NCBI GenBank assembly: GCA_019114545.1
Contig: DXFG01000149.1
Location: 1-32,062 of the forward strand
DNA: 32,062 bases
Direction of reading: 5' to 3'
Origin: Candidatus Blautia pullistercoris
Lineage (GTDB): Bacteria; Bacillota; Clostridia; Lachnospirales; Lachnospiraceae
Shown here: piece by piece, positions 1-7,268 of the stretch
Layout of the letters: every line of letters starts with the position of its first letter
How positions within the stretch are numbered: the first letter of the stretch is position 1
Translations under genes and position numbers: made by a program
Notes under the pieces: generated by a model
Database searches by the model: none
Seen by the model: only the letters and a program-made list of their open reading frames with translations
What the model was told of the DNA's origin: nothing

Positions 1-111
1 TCTGCCGCCTCCAAGCTGATAGAAATTGCCAGGTCTTTCGGATTATGAAACTGTTTCCAGTTCCGTTCATCCCGAAATTTGAATACTTCGTTAATTGTTT
101 TCCTGTTTCAT
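1..111 (-). pseudogene. 5' fragment of MazG/RS21-C6-like nucleotide pyrophosphohydrolase, frameshifted near its start
   Basis: The minus strand running off the left edge encodes INEVFKFRDERNW, then QFHNPKDLAISISLEAA, which matches the N-terminal helix of MazG-like NTP pyrophosphatases of the RS21-C6/dCTPase type (FRDERDW.QFH.PK pattern). That reading frame has no ATG, GTG or TTG before a stop. An ATG at 111 sits 9 nt behind a good AAAGGGG ribosome site, but its own frame stops after six codons. Removing one A from the A4 run (plus-strand T98-T101) joins the two into MKQETINEVFKF, the expected start. The gene is therefore either inactivated by a one-base insertion, carries a sequencing error, or starts at a rare ATT. 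Only about 35 residues are visible, so catalytic residues cannot be judged. The role would be hydrolysis of (d)NTPs to monophosphates and pyrophosphate. Confidence 0.65.
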
Positions 112-154
112 GATTTTTGTCCCCTTTCCCGATTACTCTGTATCTACTTACTGG

Positions 155-170
155 ATGAATTTTGATTCAT
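155..170. promoter_or_regulatory. Palindrome in the leader of the MazG-like gene
   Basis: ATGAAT and ATTCAT form a perfect 6-bp inverted repeat with a 4-nt centre (161-164), lying about 45 bp upstream of the ATG at 111. It could be an operator or a small RNA hairpin. No regulator can be assigned, and the rest of the AT-rich stretch from 112 to 254 shows no convincing promoter. Confidence 0.25.
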
Positions 171-254
171 AATCCAAGGTAACAGACTGATTAAATTTTA
201 ACATAATAGCAGTCATCTATCTATATAAATAAACTATCTATATCAATGATCATT

Positions 255-968
255 CTAACACCTGATACCCCAGAACTCCCACGTTTCCGTATCGATCACC
301 GGAAATTCCCGAGGCCCAATAGGCCTGCCGTCTCTGTATGTAGAAAACACATCACAGGATATCACATTCCTCTTTCTGTATATCGCCTCTACCGGAGTAT
401 GGCCCACTACCTGGAGGAGCTTACGGGGTTTGTACATTTTCCCCTTTGAATGCTGAGGTCTGAACCATATGGGCGACATGTCATTCCACATCAGATCGTG
501 ATGAAACCCGTTGATCTTCTGGATTGCTTTATCCTCATCTTTATACTCGGAAGGACTTACCAGGCTTTTCACAAAATAATCCAGCACGCCGCCATGGCAG
601 AACAATACATTGTCGATTTTCTGAATGTATTTTATTTCATTTCCTTCCGGCAGAGCCTTGTGAAGCTCCAGCAGTTTTTCCTGTACTGTCCGGGCCGCTG
701 CGGCGCTGTATCCGCTCTCTCTTTCATTCCACATATAACACAGATCATGATTTCCATATGCCCAGAGAGTGTCCGGATACTTTTTGGCAAACTCTATAGC
801 TGCATCATAGGTCTGTACATACAGTCCGATATCATATTCCCGGTTCCAGTCATCCGGTATATCCATGAGACATACCGCCCGATCAGCTTCCCCTTTTTCC
901 ATAAGTTCTGAAGCCTGATGAAAAAGATATGGTTTTAAATGAACGTCTGGTATGACAAGTACTCTCAT
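255..968 (-). CDS. Calcineurin-like metallophosphoesterase
   Basis: A 237-residue protein with the ordered metal motifs of the calcineurin-like phosphoesterase fold: PDVHLKP (D8, H10), MDIPDDW (D36), GNHD (72-75), FCHGG and VVGHTP. The second motif reads MD rather than the usual GD, but the metal-binding Asp is kept. Likely a cytosolic Mn/Fe phosphohydrolase acting on a phosphoester such as a protein phosphate or nucleotide; the substrate cannot be inferred. I chose the ATG at 968 because a GGGGAGG ribosome site lies about 8 nt upstream, and the 22 codons that could precede it do not resemble the family. It follows glgB on the same strand after a 154-nt gap with no clear terminator, so it may be read as the tail of the glucan operon. 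Confidence 0.8.
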   Translation of the reverse strand: MRVLVIPDVHLKPYLFHQASELMEKGEADRAVCLMDIPDDWNREYDIGLYVQTYDAAIEFAKKYPDTLWAYGNHDLCYMWNERESGYSAAAARTVQEKLLELHKALPEGNEIKYIQKIDNVLFCHGGVLDYFVKSLVSPSEYKDEDKAIQKINGFHHDLMWNDMSPIWFRPQHSKGKMYKPRKLLQVVGHTPVEAIYRKRNVISCDVFSTYRDGRPIGPREFPVIDTETWEFWGIRC

Positions 969-1122
969 TGTCAAGCACCTCCCCTTAAACAAATTTAAAT
1001 AATAATCCCCCAAGATCTCTGTCTCCACAATCAATAACCATGGGCCTTCCAGAGATCCTGAGGGATTCCTTATCTTTTCAATATTCCTTTTAATCAGAAA
1101 CCATATACTCTCTCATATTCCT

Positions 1123-3027
1123 TTAGAACAGGAACACCGCCACTCCATAAGCCGGCAGGGGATATGCGAAGGAATACGGTCTTCCGTCACACTCTTTCTT
1201 TACTGCCTTATAGACAAGCTGCTCTTTGTGTTCATGCCCCCCAAACTCCGGCTCCCGGCTGTTCAGGATCAGCTTATACTGTTTCCGTTTTGGTACGCCT
1301 ACCCGGTAGTCGTCTCTGGCCACAGGGGTATAGTTGATCACAAAGAGAAGATTGTTTCTTCCCGTAGGGGACAGACGGATAAAGCTGTAAATGCTTCTTG
1401 TGGCGTCGTCGGCGTTGATCCATTCAAAGCCCTGGGGGTTGGCATCGTTGGCATACAGGGCAGGATATTTTTTATACAGGGCAAAAAGCTGTTTCACATA
1501 GTTCTGGAGCTGCTGATGGCTCTGTTCTCCCAGGAGATACCAGTCCAGCTCTCTCTCCTCACTCCACTCCTGATACTGGCCGAAATCCTGTCCCATGAAC
1601 AGCAGTTTTTTGCCGGGATGTCCGATCATATAGGAATAGCCTGCCTTCAGGTTTTCAAACTTGTCCTGGCCAAGGCCGGGCATCTTGTTGATCATAGAAC
1701 ACTTCAGATGGACAACCTCATCATGAGAAAGAACCAGGATAAAGTTCTCACTATAGGCATAAGTGATGGAGAAAGTCATCTTATTATGGTTATATTTTCT
1801 GAAATAGGGATCCAGTTTCATGTATTCAAGAAAGTCATGCATCCAGCCCATATTCCATTTCAGGCTGAATCCCAGGCCGCCATCCTTGGGATCTCCGGTA
1901 ACCAGAGGCCAGGCTGTGGATTCTTCAGCGATCATTACAGCGCCTTTGTTCTTTCCAAGAACTACAGAGTTTAAGTGCCGGAAAAACTCAATGGCTTCCA
2001 GATTTTTATTTTCTCCGTATTTATTCGGCACCCACTGTCCCTGCTGCCGGCCATAATCCAGATACAGCATAGAAGCCACTGCATCGACTCTTAAGCCATC
2101 AACATGATATTCCTGGATCCAGAACAGAGCGTTGGCGATAAGGAAATTTTTCACCTCGTTTTTGCCATAGTCGAAAACTTTGGTACCCCAGTCCGGATGT
2201 TCTCCCTTTCTCGGGTCTGCGTACTCGTAAGTAGGCGTTCCGTCAAAATCTGCCAGTCCGTGGGCGTCTCTTGGAAAATGGGCAGGAACCCAATCCAGGA
2301 TGACACCAATCTTATTCCGGTGCATATAGTTGACAAAATAACGAAAATCCTCCGGCGTTCCATAGCGGGAAGTGGGCGCATAGTAACCCGTCACCTGATA
2401 GCCCCAGGAACCGTCAAAGGGATGTTCTGCAATCCCCATCAGTTCTACATGGGTATAACCCATTTCCTTGACATAGTCCGCAAGAGCATGGGCCAGCTCC
2501 CGATAATTATAGAATCCTTTATCCTCTTCATCCTTCCGGGGATGTTTTTTCCAGGAGCCGGGATGGACTTCGTAAATAGCCATAGCGTCTTTTTTCGCAT
2601 CAAACTCCTGCCGTTTCTTCATCCATGTGGCATCCGTCCATTTGTAATTGGTAATATCCACTACTTTGGACGCCGTACCGGGGCGAAGTTCCGAACAATT
2701 GGCGTAGGGATCTGCTTTATAAAGCTTTTCTCCTTTATAGGTGGTAATACAGAATTTATACAGATCCCCTACTCTCACTTTCGGAATAAAGAGCTGATAG
2801 ATTCCCATGTCATTGTCACAATTCATCACATTTGCTTCCGGATCCCAGTCGTTAAAGTTTCCCACTACAGAAACTTCCTTTGCATGAGGAGCCCACACTG
2901 CAAAGAAAACTCCTTCTTTTTTTCTCTGGGTTCCGGGATGAGCTCCCAGAAGCTTATAGATTTCATAATGCGTTCCCTGTCCGAAAAGATACCGGTCCAG
3001 TTCTGTTATTTTCATATTGTTTCCCAT
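1123..3027 (-). CDS. glgB: 1,4-alpha-glucan branching enzyme (GH13)
   Basis: A 634-residue GlgB, the usual length. It makes alpha-1,6 branches in glycogen by cutting and transferring alpha-1,4 chains. An N-terminal CBM48-type domain (about 35-130, with VVGNFNDWDP) precedes the GH13 barrel. The nucleophile is D315 in DGLRVDAVAS, the acid/base E368 in MIAEES, and the third Asp D436 in LSHDEV. HPGSW (155-159) and the GYYAPTSRYG segment (214-223) are also typical of the family. A GAAGGGGAAG ribosome site precedes the ATG. It lies 42 nt behind the GH13 gene at 3070-4428 and probably shares its operon and the TetR promoter further upstream. No glgC, glgA or glgP is in the window, so the gene set here is for remodelling rather than a full glycogen pathway. 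Confidence 0.95.
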   Translation of the reverse strand: MGNNMKITELDRYLFGQGTHYEIYKLLGAHPGTQRKKEGVFFAVWAPHAKEVSVVGNFNDWDPEANVMNCDNDMGIYQLFIPKVRVGDLYKFCITTYKGEKLYKADPYANCSELRPGTASKVVDITNYKWTDATWMKKRQEFDAKKDAMAIYEVHPGSWKKHPRKDEEDKGFYNYRELAHALADYVKEMGYTHVELMGIAEHPFDGSWGYQVTGYYAPTSRYGTPEDFRYFVNYMHRNKIGVILDWVPAHFPRDAHGLADFDGTPTYEYADPRKGEHPDWGTKVFDYGKNEVKNFLIANALFWIQEYHVDGLRVDAVASMLYLDYGRQQGQWVPNKYGENKNLEAIEFFRHLNSVVLGKNKGAVMIAEESTAWPLVTGDPKDGGLGFSLKWNMGWMHDFLEYMKLDPYFRKYNHNKMTFSITYAYSENFILVLSHDEVVHLKCSMINKMPGLGQDKFENLKAGYSYMIGHPGKKLLFMGQDFGQYQEWSEERELDWYLLGEQSHQQLQNYVKQLFALYKKYPALYANDANPQGFEWINADDATRSIYSFIRLSPTGRNNLLFVINYTPVARDDYRVGVPKRKQYKLILNSREPEFGGHEHKEQLVYKAVKKECDGRPYSFAYPLPAYGVAVFLF

Positions 3028-3069
3028 AAAAATCTTCCCCTTCTTTGCTATATTCAGAAATCTGTTCCT

Positions 3070-4428
3070 TTAACGTATTTCCAGGAACAGGCTTCCTGCA
3101 GCTTCAACGGATACATGCAGCTTTCCATTTTCCACTGCCGCTTCTTCCCCTGTCTCCAGATCCACATAGGTTTTATCTGAAAATGGGACAGGTATATACA
3201 TTTCTGCCTCCTGCTCGTCGTTGTTCACTGCTGTCAAAAGCCCCTGATCCTCTGTAAATCTTGCAAAGGCATACTGCCGGTTGGTGAGAAGCAGCTCCCG
3301 GTAGCGTCCATACGCCAGACACCGGCGGAATCTCTTATGGATCTCTCCCAGCTTCTTCACCCACTCCATAATAGGAGACTCCTTTTCTTTATCCAGATCC
3401 TCCATGGTAAGGGCAGGTCTCAGAGGATCATCATTACTTCCCTCTTTTCTCCCTTCGATTCCCCATTCAGATCCGTAATAGAGAGAGGGAATTCCCGGAA
3501 GGGTATATAAAAGAGTATACACCGGGTAGATATGATCCTTTTGGTTCAGCTTGCTCATGATCCTGTCTACATCATGATTATCTACAAAAGAGTAAAGTTT
3601 CATACCTTTATAGATGCCGCCGTTCTCGTCAAATTCCCGGCGGATCGTATGGGCGATCTCAAAATAGTTGTGATCATTATGTCCCGAATAAAGTCCCTTG
3701 TGAAGTTCATAGTTTGTAACGCTGTGGAGCATCTTCTGTCCATCCTGGATATAACGGCTGTAATCCCCATGGATCACCTCGCCCATCAACCAGAAATCCT
3801 TCTTTTTTTCTCCTGTCCGCCGCCGCATTTCTTCCATGAAATAGAAATCCAGGCAGTCAGCGCAGTCCAGACGGATACCGTCAATGTCAAAGGTATCGAT
3901 CCAGAAATCGATCACATCCAGAAGATAGTCCCTTACCTCCGGATTCTGAAGATTCAGGTTTACCAGTTCAAAGCAGTTTCTCCAGGCTTCATAGCCGAAA
4001 CCGTCATTATAAGGATTGTTCCAGCCGAAGTTGATTCCCTTATACCAGCTGCAGTAAGGAGAACTTTCCCGGTTTTTCTGAATATCCCGGAAGGCAAAAA
4101 ATTCTCTTCCTGTATGATTGAAAACTCCGTCTACCACTACCTTGATGTCCAGGTCATGGGCTTTCTTTACAAATTCTGCAAAATCCTCGTTATCCCCCAG
4201 TCTTCTGTCCACCAATTTATAGTCTCTGGTGTCGTATCCGTGAGTCGTAGATTCAAAAAGAGGTCCTATATAAATTGCGGTGCATCCCAGCTCTGCCACA
4301 TGGGGTAACCAGTCGCTTAGAAGATCAAATCTATGAACCACCTGCTCTTCCCTGTTCTCTCTGGGCGCCCCGGTCATACCAATCGGGTAAATGTGATAAA
4401 ATACTGCCTCTTCATACCATGCTGCCAT
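3070..4428 (-). CDS. GH13 alpha-amylase-family glycosidase
   Basis: About 452 residues, with no signal peptide, so probably cytosolic. GH13 motifs appear in order: VVDGVFNHTG, then GIRLDCAD (nucleophile D188 counting from this start), WLMGEVIHG (acid/base E217) and SFVDNHD (D286). The short N-terminus beginning WYEEAVFYHIYPIG and the compact length resemble neopullulanase/cyclomaltodextrinase-like or maltogenic alpha-glucanases, but the exact specificity is not readable. Of the two nearby ATGs, the one at 4428 has AGGAGG 8 nt upstream, while the one at 4434 has only 2 nt of spacing, so 4428 is preferred. It starts 15 nt after the tetR stop and is followed by glgB, forming a tetR-GH13-glgB operon. 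The likely job is trimming or recycling intracellular or imported alpha-glucan. Confidence 0.88.
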   Translation of the reverse strand: MAAWYEEAVFYHIYPIGMTGAPRENREEQVVHRFDLLSDWLPHVAELGCTAIYIGPLFESTTHGYDTRDYKLVDRRLGDNEDFAEFVKKAHDLDIKVVVDGVFNHTGREFFAFRDIQKNRESSPYCSWYKGINFGWNNPYNDGFGYEAWRNCFELVNLNLQNPEVRDYLLDVIDFWIDTFDIDGIRLDCADCLDFYFMEEMRRRTGEKKKDFWLMGEVIHGDYSRYIQDGQKMLHSVTNYELHKGLYSGHNDHNYFEIAHTIRREFDENGGIYKGMKLYSFVDNHDVDRIMSKLNQKDHIYPVYTLLYTLPGIPSLYYGSEWGIEGRKEGSNDDPLRPALTMEDLDKEKESPIMEWVKKLGEIHKRFRRCLAYGRYRELLLTNRQYAFARFTEDQGLLTAVNNDEQEAEMYIPVPFSDKTYVDLETGEEAAVENGKLHVSVEAAGSLFLEIR

Positions 4429-4443
4429 TTTCATTTCCTCCTG

Positions 4444-5037
4444 TTATGAATATATTCCATATAAAAACTGGTGTACAATTTCATAAGTGGTCTCATTGGA
4501 GATCTCAAATTTTTCGTTCTCCGAAAGGCCGTAGCTTACTGTCATAATATGGTGATTCAGGACTCCTGTGAAGCCTACTGCGAAAAGTTTCTGTCTTCCC
4601 CGCATATTTCCCAGTTGGGAAGCTGCATTTTCAAAGATCCCTACGATCATATTATAGTAGTTTTCAATGAAAGGGGAAACTGTTTTATAAGCTTCATTTT
4701 CTCTTCCGGAGTAAAACAGCGCCAGCATAAAAAGATAAAACTTTTCATGAGCTGCGGCATAATCGAAGAACTCCCTTGCCACTTTGTACAGGACTTCCGG
4801 AAGATTGGCGTTCATTCTGGATGCCTCCAAAACGCTTTTCTCCATTATACTGTATCCCCTCTCCAGAAGATTTCGCAAAAGTCCTATCTTGCTTCCAAAA
4901 TAATAATACAGTGTAGGTTTTGTGACCCCTGCCCTGTCTACGATCTCCTGGACCCCTACTGCATCATAGCCTTTGGCATAAAACAGATCCAATGCGGCAT
5001 CCAGAATTAATTCTCTGTTGTCTATAAGGACCACCAC
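4444..5037 (-). CDS. TetR/AcrR-family transcriptional regulator
   Basis: A 197-residue repressor. Residues about 6-50 hold the TetR helix-turn-helix (LILDAALDLFYAKGYDAVGV, then EIVDRAGVTKPTLYYYFGSK), followed by an all-helical ligand-binding domain of ordinary length. It lies first in an operon with a GH13 glycosidase and glgB, so it plausibly senses a sugar or glycan-derived signal, though TetR ligands cannot be read from sequence. Its own promoter contains a palindromic operator (5068-5083), which points to autorepression and co-regulation of the glucan genes. The start is uncertain: no ATG exists, and GTG at 5037 or 5034 is the only reasonable choice. The AAAGGTGG stretch that could serve as ribosome site overlaps these codons. 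Confidence 0.88.
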   Translation of the reverse strand: MVVLIDNRELILDAALDLFYAKGYDAVGVQEIVDRAGVTKPTLYYYFGSKIGLLRNLLERGYSIMEKSVLEASRMNANLPEVLYKVAREFFDYAAAHEKFYLFMLALFYSGRENEAYKTVSPFIENYYNMIVGIFENAASQLGNMRGRQKLFAVGFTGVLNHHIMTVSYGLSENEKFEISNETTYEIVHQFLYGIYS

Positions 5038-5065
5038 CTTTACTTATGATATTTACGATAGGACT

Positions 5066-5094
5066 ATTATACCAATCGGTATATAAAAAATCAA
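5066..5094 (-). promoter_or_regulatory. SigA-type promoter of the tetR-GH13-glgB operon
   Basis: On the minus strand TTGATT (-35, 5089-5094) and TATAAT (-10, 5066-5071) are separated by exactly 17 bp. Transcription should begin near 5059, about 22 nt before the GTG start of the regulator gene. Confidence 0.75.
5068..5083. promoter_or_regulatory. TetR-type operator overlapping the -10 box
   Basis: TATACC and GGTATA are perfect inverted arms around a 4-nt centre (AATC). The site overlaps the spacer and the -10 box of the promoter. ATACC-n4-GGTAT operators are typical for TetR/AcrR repressors, so binding by the adjacent TetR product would block its own operon. Confidence 0.7.
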
Positions 5095-5127
5095 CACTTC
5101 CTTGTAAAAAAGAAAGCTTCCCCTATG

Positions 5128-5235
5128 TAAGCAGAAAGAGCAGCAAAAACAGCCCTTTTACCGGAACTGTCCCTGCCGCTCTTCCTACTTATTCTTTTTA
5201 TTTCTGCAGGCAACGAGCCAAACGGACTTGCCTGC
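5128..5235. other. Two stem-loops between the GH13 gene and tetR
   Basis: Hairpin one pairs 5128-5141 with 5178-5191 (12 of 14 positions) and is followed on the plus strand by a T-rich run (5192-5204). Hairpin two has perfect 8-bp arms, GCAGGCAA at 5206-5213 and TTGCCTGC at 5228-5235. For the minus-strand GH13 transcript hairpin two comes first and lacks a U tract. No plus-strand gene precedes hairpin one. They may stop readthrough between the two units, or they may be a decayed element. Confidence 0.4.
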
Positions 5236-5257
5236 ATCTGGATTTTTGACTTTGAGA

Positions 5258-5312
5258 TAACTATTCAGGCATGCAGATTCGGATAGAGGAAAGCTGTATG
5301 GCTGAATAGTTA
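5258..5312. repeat. Inverted repeat TAACTATTCAG/CTGAATAGTTA
   Basis: Perfect 11-bp inverted arms (5258-5268 and 5302-5312) enclose 33 bp. The right arm covers the stop codon of the upstream GH13 gene. It looks like a short palindromic intergenic repeat. Only one copy is in the window, so its repeat status is inferred. Confidence 0.45.
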
Positions 5313-6863
5313 CATTTTTATGAAGCTTGCGCTTGCGGGAGGAACCGTCAGGGTTCCATCTTTCAGCACAGCCTCACCATTGTTGGAATACAGAACTTCT
5401 TTTCCATCCCCGGCTTCAATCTTACAGGTAACCTCTCTGTCAGAAGGATTCAGGGCCACTATAATAGTCTCTGTCTCTCCGGTCCTCTTATAAACCAGAG
5501 GATATGCATGATCTTCCGCATACAGAAACTCCAAAGGCGCATTGCTCTGAAGAGCCTCATGCTCAAGACGAACCCGGATCAGATTCTGTACCTCATGGAA
5601 CAGAGAATTTTCTTCTGCCATCTGTGCCTCCACGGTAGGCCGGTTTTTATCGGGATCAATCATAATGTACAGGTCTTCAGGTTTTGCACTGGAGAATCCT
5701 GCATTAGTGGTTTTATCCCACTGCATGGGAGATCTGGCTCCGGTTCTCTCATATCCTCCCTCTACAGAGCGGATTCCTGCCAGATAGTTCATGCCAATCT
5801 CATCTCCGTAGTAAATGAAGGGTGCACCCGGCATAGAAAGGAGAAAAGCAAAGGCAATCTTCACTTCCTCATCATCCAGTTTTTCTTTGATACGGGTCAT
5901 ATCGTGATCACCAGATGGAATACAGATCAGTCCCTTTCCGTTGGTCTTATCGTAGTTTGCCTGATAAGTTCTCACAAAATCTCCAATATTTCCCTTGCCG
6001 TCCCTCTTAAAGTAAGGCTGTTCGCTGCGGAACAGGTCCATGTAATAAGAAGGTCCAAAGTGGAGAAGAAAATCCATATGGTATCCGCCTTCCAGAGACT
6101 TGTCCGGCTGTCCCCACTCAGAGATCATAGCTGCCTCAGGGAATTCTTCGTCTAAGAACTTGCGGAAATCCTGCCACAGCTCAATGGTTCCCTTTCCGTC
6201 CTCATCATTTTTCACCAGGGACCCTGCCATATCCACACGGAAACCGTCACAGCCCATTCCCAGCCAGAACCGCATGATATCTTTTATAGCCTCTCTGGTA
6301 GCCATTGCTTCGGGAGAGTGCATATCTTTCTGCCAGGACTCTGTTACCTTGTAAAATCCGTAGTTCAGAGCAGGCTGTGTAGTATAATAATTAGCTGCAC
6401 AGGAACCGTCTCTGTCTGAAAGCCCCCGGATACAGCCCTTAATGTTTCCTACATTCTCAAAGCCCTTCCAGGCCTTATCCGTCCATATATAACGGTGGGT
6501 AAATTCGTTTTCTTCCGGACTTAAAGATGCTTTAAACCAGGGATGCTCAATAGAGGTATGTCCCGGAACCAGATCCAGAATCACATGCATTCCTTTTTCG
6601 TGGGCTTTTGCAAAAAGCTCTTTCAGATCCTCATTGGTTCCATATCTGGGAGCAGCCGTATAATAATCTGCTACATCATAGCCGGCATCTGAAAACGGGG
6701 AAACAAAACATGGATTCATCCAGATGGCGTTGCAGCCCAGTTCCTTTATGTAGTCTAACTTTCGGATAATTCCCTGGAAATCTCCGATACCGTCCCCGTT
6801 AGTATCCAGGAAAGTCTGGGGATAAATTTCATAAAAAATCGCATTATCTAACCACTTCGGCAT
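5310..6863 (-). CDS. GH13 alpha-glucosidase/oligo-1,6-glucosidase-like enzyme
   Basis: A 517-residue cytosolic GH13 protein beginning WLDNAIFYEIYPQTFLD with a TNGDGIGDFQG loop, the calcium-site signature of the oligo-1,6-glucosidase/trehalose-synthase subgroup. D211 (DGFRVDMAGS) is the nucleophile, E249 (ISEWGQPD) the acid/base, and D321 the third Asp in SGDHDM, where most members have NHD. EWGQ in place of the more common GE at the acid/base motif is also slightly unusual. It probably hydrolyses or transfers glucose from short alpha-glucosides released by glycogen or starch breakdown. AGGAGG lies 9 nt before the ATG. It is transcribed divergently from the retron and is separated from tetR by a structured 272-nt gap, so it is probably its own unit within the glucan island. 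Confidence 0.88.
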   Translation of the reverse strand: MPKWLDNAIFYEIYPQTFLDTNGDGIGDFQGIIRKLDYIKELGCNAIWMNPCFVSPFSDAGYDVADYYTAAPRYGTNEDLKELFAKAHEKGMHVILDLVPGHTSIEHPWFKASLSPEENEFTHRYIWTDKAWKGFENVGNIKGCIRGLSDRDGSCAANYYTTQPALNYGFYKVTESWQKDMHSPEAMATREAIKDIMRFWLGMGCDGFRVDMAGSLVKNDEDGKGTIELWQDFRKFLDEEFPEAAMISEWGQPDKSLEGGYHMDFLLHFGPSYYMDLFRSEQPYFKRDGKGNIGDFVRTYQANYDKTNGKGLICIPSGDHDMTRIKEKLDDEEVKIAFAFLLSMPGAPFIYYGDEIGMNYLAGIRSVEGGYERTGARSPMQWDKTTNAGFSSAKPEDLYIMIDPDKNRPTVEAQMAEENSLFHEVQNLIRVRLEHEALQSNAPLEFLYAEDHAYPLVYKRTGETETIIVALNPSDREVTCKIEAGDGKEVLYSNNGEAVLKDGTLTVPPASASFIKM

Positions 6864-6973
6864 AACAACATTCCTCCTGCCATAATCTTCTGTTTAACAT
6901 TTTATTACAGACAGATCATGAATTCCTGCATTTCTTTGATTAAAAACTACAATATTTTGACTTTTGAAATCGC

Positions 6974-6982
6974 TGCTATAAA
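6974..6982 (+). promoter_or_regulatory. Extended -10 promoter for the retron RNA
   Basis: TGCTATAAA fits an extended -10 (TGnTATAAT). A TTGACT at 6957-6962 is only 14 bp upstream, shorter than the ideal 17, so activity may rest on the extended -10. Initiation near 6989 would produce an RNA that includes the whole predicted msr/msd and reads into the reverse transcriptase. Confidence 0.5.
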
Positions 6983-7043
6983 ACCAGATTGCAGACCTTA
7001 CAGAAATATGGTAGATTGAATCCAAAGACCGGGGACAGCATAT

Positions 7044-7074
7044 GCAGAAAATTTTCTTGCAGGAAATGTTCTGC
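7044..7074 (+). ncRNA. msr hairpin 1
   Basis: GCAGAA pairs with TTCTGC, then after one A/G mismatch ATTTTC pairs with GGAAAT around loop TTGCA. It lies 5 nt after the AGC branch triplet. Confidence 0.65.
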
Positions 7075-7075
7075 G

Positions 7076-7096
7076 GCAGAAGCGAGTCGCTTTTGC
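7076..7096 (+). ncRNA. msr hairpin 2
   Basis: GCAGAAGCG pairs with CGCTTTTGC (one G.U) around loop AGT, starting a single nucleotide after hairpin 1. Its loop and stem are the likely docking site for the reverse transcriptase thumb. Confidence 0.65.
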
Positions 7097-7268
7097 TTTG
7101 ATCTTTTCCGGGTATGATGGCACAGCCAGCCCTTCATCAGCTCTTGTGTACATCCGCACACTTCATGTGCATAAATAAGCCTTCGGCTTATTGGTACACA
7201 GCCGCTGCTTACGGTATCACCATTTTGTGTTCCCGGTCCTTTTCAAATACTTCCCGGAGGCGTGATCT

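Larger units (their letters stand above)
6990..7243 (+). ncRNA. Predicted retron msr-msd RNA
   Basis: The 405-nt gap before the reverse transcriptase is full of ordered structure. AAAGACCGGGGACA (7024-7037) pairs with TGTTCCCGGTCCTTTT (7228-7243) with one bulge and one G.U pair, which is the expected a1/a2 duplex. Directly after a1 comes AGC (7037-7039), placing a branch G at 7038, the usual position. Two msr hairpins follow: 7044-7074 (6 bp, one mismatch, 6 bp, 5-nt loop) and 7076-7096 (9 bp, loop AGT). The msd part (about 7097-7227) contains stem 7145-7151/7194-7200 enclosing hairpins 7156-7170 and 7174-7192, extended by CAGC/GCTG (7138-7141/7204-7207). a2 ends 25 nt before the reverse transcriptase ATG, as in known retrons. 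Pairings were made by hand, so the msd boundaries are approximate. Confidence 0.75.

Noticed and set aside
2104-3180. Plus-strand frame of 358 codons antisense to glgB
   Set aside because: glgB has all catalytic residues and a ribosome site. The antisense product shows no domain.
5128-5205. Plus-strand intrinsic terminator implying a hidden plus-strand gene upstream
   Set aside because: No plus-strand coding frame or small-RNA promoter is seen between 5040 and 5128, so the T run after the hairpin may be chance.
6976-7161. 61-codon minus-strand frame beside the reverse transcriptase as a possible retron effector
   Set aside because: It lies antisense to the predicted msr/msd RNA, has no ribosome site and no recognisable motif, and is better explained by the RNA structure.
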